This document shows positions 52,180 to 61,500 of a stretch of 64,000 nt of DNA, in pieces. The notes under the pieces are model-generated. The model had not been told where the DNA came from and searched no databases. It saw only the letters and a list, made by a program, of their open reading frames with translations. This DNA comes from Prorocentrum cordatum. Lineage: Eukaryota > Sar > Dinophyceae > Prorocentrales > Prorocentraceae. Within the stretch, counting starts at the first letter, position 1. Each line of letters opens with the position of its first letter. Both the position numbers and the translations under genes were made by a program. Where the stretch lies: positions 1 to 64,000 of the forward strand of contig CAUYUJ010018483.1 of the NCBI GenBank assembly GCA_963575745.1, in the 5' to 3' direction.

Positions 52180-52443
52180 GTGATCTCGGAAGAGGAGGGC
52201 GCCCCAGCCCCAGCAGCCGCGGCCCCAGCCGCACCACCTCAGCAGCCCAGGCCGCAACAGCAGCCACCACCGCCGCGGCCCCAGCCACGGACTGCAACCG
52301 CTCGTGCAGTTCGGAGACGTTTGCAACACAAGCGGTCGCAAACCAAGATCAACAGGTTGAACGGATTGGTCAATAACTTGCGGGGGAAGCACGCGGCCAG
52401 CCTCAAACGGTACGTCGACCTGGTGAAGGTTGTTTTCTCGTGA
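52180..52443 (+). CDS. exon segment a: Pro/Gln-rich then basic helix
   Basis: SEEEGAPAPAAAAPAAPPQQ followed by RAVRRRLQHKRSQTKINRLN and NLRGKHAASLKRYVDLVKVV. The basic helical part looks like a coiled coil or DNA-binding helix. It ends at a TGA (52441), or earlier at GAAG/GTTGTT if that is a donor. 51900-52180 upstream shows nothing firm. 52445-52860 is TCC and GGA tracts. Confidence 0.4.
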   Translation: MISEEEGAPAPAAAAPAAPPQQPRPQQQPPPPRPQPRTATARAVRRRLQHKRSQTKINRLNGLVNNLRGKHAASLKRYVDLVKVVFS

Positions 52444-55400
52444 TCACTCATGCCTCCTCCTCCTCCTCCCCCTCCTCCTCCTCTTCCAGCTCCTCCTCGT
52501 TCCCCCCCTTTGCCTCCTTGTCCCAGCAGCGGCCGCAGAGGTTCGCGGGCCCCTGCGCAGCGGTGTTGAGCTTCGCGTCCGTCGACGCGGTGGTTCAGCT
52601 GATGCGCCTGCGGGCCTCGTGGTGTCCGTTCGACGAGCTGGCGCCAAGGTCGGGGCGTGGTAGCCAGTCGTCGCGAAGGAAACGGAGGCGGAGAACGAGG
52701 AGGAGGGCGACGAGGGAGTGGACGGGGGGAGGAGCAGGAGGAGGGGGAGGAGCAGGATGAGAAGAAGGGAGAGGAGGAATGAGAAGAGGACCAAGGGAGG
52801 CGGACGAGGAAGAGGAGGGGGAGGAGGAGGAGGAGGAGAAGAAAAGAAAAGGAGAAGGATGTACCCGACGACTGAAGCTACCACCCTCGAAGGGCAACGG
52901 GCAATCCCTCGCCATTGGGCCCAAATGCCGGCTCGATATGGCATTCGACGTCGAGACCAGACACATGACGTTGGCCAAATCATACCAAGTTGGGAAGAAA
53001 GCTGTTGCTCGCAATTCCTTGCTCGTAAGTTCATGCTTTTATCAGGCTGCGGGCCGTGCCGCCAGCCATGCATCCGAAACATTCCCTTCCTTCTCCTCCT
53101 CGTCATCCCTCTCGTCGCCCTTCCTCCCCTGCTCCTCGTGATCCATCCCCCACGAACGTGTTTTCCCTCTCCAATCTTGTTCAGTTCGTCCCTCCTCCTT
53201 CTCCTTCTCCTCCCCCTCCTCTTCCTCCGCCTCCACGCGAGAACCTACAGTCGGACCGAGGTATAAGATCGAGGTCGGTTCGTGGAGGGGGCCCTCATGT
53301 TCTTCGCGGTTGTTGGATGTTCTTGCGCATCCTGGGGAGGGTACCCTTGGGTGTTGTGTGTGTTTTGGCCGGCGGACGATCTCGTGTTCTTGAGGGATGT
53401 TCTTCTGGCCTAGATTCGGCTGTACGTTTGCACCCTCACAGCCTTTGGCCGCGGGGCGCCCGGGCAAGTGGACTTGCAATTGCAATTGCTATGGTTGCGG
53501 AAAATTGCAGCCGTCGCGGAATGCCGCCAACCCTTGTGCGCATGTGTGAGCAGAAAATGGGATGAGACAAAAGTGTTTGTCGTCTTGGACGGGGTTCGTG
53601 ACGATGTAGAAGTGATGGTGTCTTGCGTTCGGCTTGTTGTGAGCTGGAATGAAGAGTTGCCAACGCTATGCCTGGACCTCGTGATCCCACCAACTCCACT
53701 TGCTTCCAACTCGTCAGAACACATTTACGCGGGAATATATTGCCACGCTCTGACTAAAGAGATTTGGCCTCTTCTCCGGACCATTCTGAACAAAGCACAG
53801 CTCAAAAGTGAGTGGGCAGAGTGCGATGGCGCGTCTGGCAATGACAAGTTCTTCCATACAGTTAGCCAGATTCCGACGATACTTCCTGGTCCAGGTTGCT
53901 TTCGGGACATCCACCTCTGTGCCAACCATTCACATCATTTGATATCGATTGGAATGGTCAACTCTTTAAGTTCGAAGATGGTTAACAATTTATATGCTGC
54001 TTCCATATGTTTGTCATCAAATGGGCATTGGAATAGGATCGTGAAGACTGTCAGCCAGGCTGCGGAGCAACACCTCGTAATTTCTTATGATCCCCGGCCG
54101 CGCGGTGGAGCAGATCAATACGGGTGGGAGATGTTAGAGTTTGCGATTCGGAACCGTCGGACCGCCCGTCAGTACACAGACGAGGGCGAGGACGGAGAAC
54201 TCAGCAAGTCCGACGAGCGCTTGATCACCCAAGCGCAGGAATTCCTCTTGTTGTTCAACGGTTGCTGGTGGAACCCGGAGCCGATGGGGTCGCAAGCAAT
54301 CGCTCCATCTCCCACTCTTTCCATCCCTCCTCCCCTCTGTCCCTTCCTCCTCCTCCTCCTCCTCCTCCTCCTCCTCCTCCTCCCTCCTCCTCAGCCTCTT
54401 ACCTACCACGGCGTTCCTCGTCCGCCCTCCCCGATGCTTCCCCCTGCCCAGCCCCGCCGCCCTAGGAGTTGACACACCATTGCCGACGCGACGGCAAATG
54501 CTGCAGGGGCAGGGCGCCAGGTGCGCGAAGGGCGGCGGCTGTGGCCAAGGCCTCCGATGGGGGCATTGGGGGTCCGTTCCCTGGGAATCCCCAGAACCCC
54601 TCAGGGATATCCGGGATGCGATAGCTCCGGAGGGGGGAGACAGGGGGGAGGATGGGCAAGGGGAGGAGCAGCAGGGGGATGAGAAGGACGAGGAGGACGA
54701 TGAGGGGGAGGCGGAGGAGGGAGACGAGGAGAAAGACACAGGAGGAAACAACGGGGGGGGGCCAGCCACAGCGGCATCCCTTCGAATCAGGCTACTCGTC
54801 TTATCCGCTCAGTGCTTCTAGCGAGGCGCCCTCAGAGGGCGAGCGTCCACAAATGGAATAAACTCCTGCCCTCCTTTGACTTTTTCTCTGTCGGCATGGC
54901 ATGCTCGGGCGTGCTAGCAAAGATCGTGCAGATGGCAATGCGGCCCCTTGTCGCGCAGTACAACCGAGTCAAGGATACGATTCACGCGCGCCGAGGGCTG
55001 GGCGGAGATGGGAAGGTTTCAGAAGGCAGGGTGCTGAGATTAAAGCCTCCGAGAGACTCCCAGAAACCCTCCACCCTGCCTTCTAAGAAACCTCGCCCCC
55101 TCAACCTGGCCTCCTCGGCGCGCGTCAATATGCCCCCGTCAATTTCACGTTTGTCGCCCCTGCCCCCTGTCTGACGCCATTCCCATCATTTGATCGATGG
55201 CCTTCAAGACGGCCTCAAGAGGCCCTCCTGGCCTCGCAAGAGGCCTCCCAGATGGCCTCAAGAGCATCAAATAGGTTCCAATGTATTGCCCCATGACGGC
55301 TCTCAAAACGGCCATTAAAGGGCCCAAAGACGGCTGAAGATGCTTCCAAGCCGCCCAAGATGGCTTCCACAATCCCTCATCAAGGTATCTCGTCCGGCGG

Positions 55401-58400
55401 CTCTTTTGGAATGGGCTGGCGGGGGTGTGCCAAGCGTAAAGAATGTTGCTTGTCGCCCCAGCCACCTGTCTTACGCCTTCTCCTTTCTTGGAGGAGAAGG
55501 TTCATAGACTCGCCGAGCAGGGGATGGCTCTCGACATCTGCAGGCAACAAGAATTGAACTTCCAGGCGGTCACAGGTACACGACTCGAACGCACATTGGC
55601 CCTTCTGAGTGATCACACACAGATGTTCATGTTTCGCGCTGTGACTTTTCTTTCAGAGCCGAGCCGAACGCTCGCCCATTACTTCCAATGGCTTGCAGAA
55701 GGACGGTTTCGACGGAATCTACCCTGCCATTGCGATCTGTCCTGCCCGACATTATCCCCCATCGTTTGCTGCGGTCAATATAGGTTGGCCTTCGGCCTGT
55801 TCTGCCGCCGTGACTGGGTTGTTCGTCAGAGGCCACGCGCTCGGGCTCAAATGAAGTATTGAATGTCACTCGGGGGCACTTCTGAAATTCCCTCGGATCC
55901 TTGCGGGGTCTCTGGCGCCAGGGCGCATCCGAGAGGCCGTCTTGGAGGCATCTTGGGCCGTCCAGGACATCCAGCGTTGAGACCAGCTAGTCTATGAGCT
56001 ACGAGGGTAGAACTCTCACCGTAAACCGTTATGTGCCGTTCCTTTCCTCATTGCTTGGCGGCGGACCTTTCAAGATTGCTGACGTCGGACGCACATGCAT
56101 TCATGCGTGCCCTGTGGGAACGTCAGGGACACAGCTCCATGGTGGAGTGGGCTCGGGCCGTTCCGTTCGAGTTCATCACGATCCGCCGCGCTATCTTGTA
56201 CTCAGCAGCAGAGATAGAACGTAGACATGGGATGCACCTTGACGCCCCGTTCTCTCTGACCACGTTGGCGGACCCAAGGACTTCTCAGGGCTACAAAGAA
56301 CATGTGCTCCGAGAATTTTCGCGAACGAGTCCGCGCTGTCATCGACCCGGCATGGCCAGAGCTCTTCGGGAGAGGTGTGAGGATGAAGATGAACACGTTG
56401 ACTTGACGGGGCCGCTGTGGACTAAATACATTCGGACGTCTCCACTTCCCATCCACCCTCTGGAGAGTTCGCTTACAGGCTTGATAACCATCCCCAAATC
56501 CCCTTCTCCTCCTCCACCTCCAGGGCCCTGTGGGCCTCCCGGCCTCCCTCTCTAAGGAATTGTGGTTGCCAAACGCAGCCCCAGGGGAACGGAGAGAACG
56601 AGGGGCAACGACTCTGTAAAGCAAATGTTTCGATGCGCGCCTGTTGGCCTTATTTCGGGCCGGGCGAAAGGGGGGGATTGGGAAAGGGGGGGTTACGGAA
56701 TTTGCTGCATGCAGCTGGTTTCGGCCTCGCCGAGGGGCCCATTCCTCGATGCATGGCCGCCTCCGGCGCCGGGAGGCGCCGGGAAAATCAGCTACGTGAG
56801 CTGATTCTCAAACCCCCCCTTTGCTATCCCCCCCCTTCGCCCGACCCGATTATTGCTAGCGGATTCATGGAATCCTGGGCTATGTCGCTGACGTGCTCCA
56901 TAGCGGACGCCGAGAGGCAACGCGCTGCGAACAGGCGGTGCAATGTGGCAGCCGGGGGATCTTCTATGTGGCATCAGTTTGCCGCGAGTGCAATATGTCG
57001 CCAGGCCAGACACTTTCTTGCTAAACGACGCAGACAAGCTCTCGAACACAAGACACAGTTGGACAGAGGCGCTGGGGGATCCCCATCAATCGCTGCACTA
57101 TGTCTTCGCTCTACCTCTTGCCACCATATCTCTCTCTCCCCCTTTGCTTCGTCGTCGTTGACGGACCCAGGGGTAGCTAGGGCCCCGCTGAAGCCAAGAT
57201 TGCCTGAACTCACCACCTGATGTTTCCAAGATCCTGGATGTCTGCGGGATTATTCAAGGAGTCTTCGCGAAGGCTCCTTGGAGCCCCTCAGGGGGTTCCC
57301 TCGGCCCATTGCCCCCCGGCCTTCTCGTATACCCCTCGCCGCCAGTGCAACTCCTACCCGCCCCGCCCAGGCGCGCACCTGGCCGTTGACGCTGCTCCAG
57401 TCGATGGCTTGGATGACCGCGCGCCTAAGCAGAAGAGAGCGAAGGCGCGCGCGTTTTTCCCGGAAAGGGCAAAGGCCCAGGGTTATTTTTTAGTATGTAA
57501 ACAATGTCCCCCCGTGCCCAACTTGAAGGAGGCCGGCGGATTCTTTCCCTGATAAACATCGAGGTCGAAGGAGGCCGGCGGATTAAAATTTGAGGATGTC
57601 TCAGGCGAAACGCTTGTTTTTGAAATCCCGATCGATGCATCGCAGGGTGCGGGCCACTTTTTCGTGCGTTGAGGACGTCTCGAGCGAAACGCTTGCTCCG
57701 CAGAGTTTGCCGAGGATGTCTTGAGCGAAACGCTTGTTTTGTTACGTATGTGCCTATAGATTCGCCCTCTCCAGGGGGACGAATTCGTGTGTTTTTACGC
57801 AATGAAAACACCCTCAGGGTCAGCCGCCCCCCCCCCCTTCGCCTCTCCGCCCCTTTCGCTGGGCATTGCACCCTCAGGGTCAGCCCCCCGTCCTCGCTCT
57901 CCCCCTTTGCCATGCGCGTTGCCGCGTGCATGCTGTCCGGGCCCGCGAACGGAGGCTCCCACGGGCGGGCCCCGCGACCGTGAAAACAAAAACGACCCGG
58001 GGAATCCTCGAGTCCTTCGCTTCCCCTCCCCAACCCTCTCCCTCCGGGCGTGGCCCTCGAGTCGCCCGCGGGCGCCGGCGCCCCGCAGCTGGCGCTCTGC
58101 ACAGCCGGTCTTCGGGGTTTATAGGGGCGCCCCGCCTCCCCCTCCCCCGATGCGCTCGGTGTCACAGGGGTGCTGAGACCCAGCGCGACCACACCCCAGC
58201 ACGACCGCGCCCCAGCACGACCCCACCCCAGCACGACCACACCCCAGCACGACCACACCCCAGCACGACAAGCACGACCACACCCCAACACTACCCCACC
58301 CCAGCACGACCCCACCCCAGCACGACCACGCACGACCACACCCCAGCACGACCACACCCCAGCACCCACCCCAGCACGGCCCCACCCCAGCAAGACCACA

Positions 58401-58525
58401 CCCCAGCACGACCACACCCCAGCACGACCTCACCACAGCACGACCACACCCCAGCACGATCACGCCCCAGCACGACCACGCCCCAGCACGACCACTCCCC
58501 AGCACGACCACCTCCCAGCACGACC

Positions 58526-58563
<38 letters not shown>

Positions 58564-61500
58564 TACGAGGGGGATCCGCCCAGGGGGCGGCGACAGGCAA
58601 CCACTCAACCGATGCAGCCGCGGACTCCCTGTGTGTTTGATGAGTGGCGCCCGTGCCGTTGCGTGCGTTACGCGTCTCCTCGTGGTTGTCCTGGTTGAGT
58701 GGTTGCCTGTCGTTGCTCGCGGTGCTGAATCACAGGGTGCGGACCACCCCAGCACGACCTCACCACAGCACGACCACACCCCAGCACGACCACGCCCCAG
58801 CACGACCACGCCCCAGCACGACCACGCCCCAGCACGACCACCCCCCAGCACGACCACCCCCCCAGCACGACCACACCCCAGCACGACCACACCCCAGCAC
58901 GACCACACCCAGTCGCACCCCCGTGGAATGTTTCGTGGGGTGTCTCGTGGAATGTTTCGTGGGGTGTCTCGTGGAATGTTTCGCGGGGTGTCTCGTGGAA
59001 TGTTTCGCGGGGTGTCTCGTGGAACGTTTCGCGAGGTGTCTCGTGGAATGTTTCGCGAGGTGTCTCGTGGGATGTTTCGCGGGGTGTCTCGTGGGATGCT
59101 GTGTGAGGTGTCGCCCAGTTGGGCATCGTGGAAACGTGACCATCATCATGTTTAATCCTCGACCTCATGCCCCCCCTCACCCATCTCGTCCTCTTCCACT
59201 GCCGTCTCTTCGTTGTCCTGACATCCTCCTGCTGCTCCCGTCCCTCCTCCTCTTCCTCCCCCTCCTCCTTCTCCCCTTCTCTTCGCCCATCCCTCCTCCT
59301 CCCTATCTATCCTCTTCCCCTGCCCCGCACCAACCCTATTTCATTCTTCTTCGACCCTGCTCCGCATTAGCTTTCGCTTCTTCCGTCACCCCTCACAAGC
59401 ATCAGAAGAAATGGCTGTCAGGGCTCGTCCGCCATTGAGATATACAGGAAGAAATTCATCGCCGAGATGACCGCTTGTGGAGACAAAATCGATGTCTTTT
59501 CTGCTGAGTTCCGGAAGGGGCCCAAGGAATCCTACGACGCCCTGCCAGACGACGAGAGGGCCATCTACGTAGAGAGATCCCGGATAAGCAAGGTGGGGCG
59601 GGGAGGAACAACAGAGGGGGAATTAGGAGGAGCAGGGCGACAACAGGACAGGGTAGGTGGAAGGGTAGTAAGGAAAAGGGATTTGAGGTCGGACGAGGAT
59701 GCTCAGTTTCCCCTGCCAGTCGGAACCATTTTCGGGGCAGCTTGGCGAAAACCTTCAGGCTGAGCCGTCGTCGCCAACGGCCGTTGCCGCCGCCGCCGTC
59801 GTCATCGTCGTCGCGTCGTCGTCACCGTCGTCGCTGTCAGCCCAGGTGGATGCGAAGAGGAAGAGGGCTGAGGCAGACGCGCAGATGGAAGCCCGCCTTG
59901 ATCTCCAGCTGGCGCCGGGGCTGCCCGCCGCCGCTGATGTTCAGGCTACGTGGGCCATGGGCTGGAATGATGAGCAATGATGAGAGGAGAGGGAGAGTTG
60001 GTTCGTGGCGATCCCGGGCGCGCAACGTGGGCGTTCAACGTTGAGCGCTGGCGACGACCCAGCATGAAACGACTTATCGTTCCCCGCGGTGTCAAGAACG
60101 CGTGTCAAGGATTCGCTTCAGAAAAGGGAGTTCGGAAGCCAGAGTCAGTGCTGGGCGCTTGAGATACAAGTAGCTGGCCTTGGGGTGGGTCCCCCGTCAC
60201 CATGGCTGGAAAAAACTCGGAAAACTGGTGCCTGGGGGTGGTCAGAAACAAATTTTGAGTCGGCGTTGCGTTTCCAGAATCTCAAATCGCCCTTCTCCGA
60301 CACAGAGGGGGGCATTCGGAATGTAACATGGCCCTCAGGCGACAGTGGAGGAGAGGGCGCTCGCGGTTGGCGGACACGCTGTCGCAGCGCTCCGCTCGGG
60401 CTCCTTGCTGATCGGCAATGCTGTACCCCCCGAAGGAACAGGTGTCCTCACAGTGGCGCCTCACTCAGAGAAGTACCAACTTGATCAGCCCATGAACTGC
60501 GAGGTGTTCCAAGACATCATGAAGGGTCGTTCCATCGAATCAATCACTTCCCCTTTTGTCGATGAATGCAATACTGTGGCCGTTCCTGACGTCCCCGTTC
60601 CACCGAAGGCCTCGTACCCGAAGCAGCGATGTCGGGGCTTATGCTCCACCGCGTACAAGGAATCGCAGAACCTCTTGGTGTTGCAGAGAAAGCTATTTTC
60701 TGAGCTCGCCCGAACGCGTTCTCCCCGCAGCTGCAAGGATGACCTCCTCCTGGTCGGGGAAGTGGCAGAGTCGCAGGATGCTATCGTCAATGGTGAATTT
60801 CGGCAAGTTGTTTTCGGTCTTTTGTCTTCATCTTTGGCGCAGCATGGTCGCTGGCATGCCGTGCAACAGTTTCTCTTGTATACACCGGCAATGCTTGGGG
60901 ATCCGAATACGTGCTCGGGCCACACGCTGACTCCCTCGTGCATGCCAGCCCATGAGCAGGAGCCGGGGCCGTTGCCCAGCCAGTTCAGTCGATATCTCCA
61001 TGATACGAGCAGACTTGGGAGATTGGACTTCATGACCGAAGGGCGCATGGTGGCCATGGTACTGACGCATTGTTTGCCGGAGTGGCCAAGGTTTGTCCGC
61101 TTCCGCTTCTTAAAGCACGAGCCTTGCACAGATGGTGCTTTCAGTGGTGACCTCTTCTGCTTGGTCACCACGGGCCTCAATGAGGATATCGGATTGGAGA
61201 GCAGAAAGCTTCTTTAAGGGTAGGGGGGCAGAAGTCAGGCACCAAGAAAACCGCCAGGGCCCTTCTCTCACAGGGGCTTCCGAGGGGGTGAGGGTCATGC
61301 AGTCACCGGTACTGAGACCCTCGCTAGGCCCAGCGAATGGGGAACAGGATCAGCATTGGCAGTGGAAGGGGAAGGAAGATTATGATGGTGATGATGATGA
61401 TGCCGATGATGATGAGGAGGAGGAGGCACTCCCCCATGGGAAAGGAAGGAAGATGAAGAGGAGGAAGAGGCAGAATATGAAACACAAGAGGAGGGATGAG

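Noticed and set aside
58119-59155. Long frames in 16-bp and 24-bp repeats
   Set aside because: Both strands are open through repeat periodicity; the region lies between exon segments of the flanking gene.
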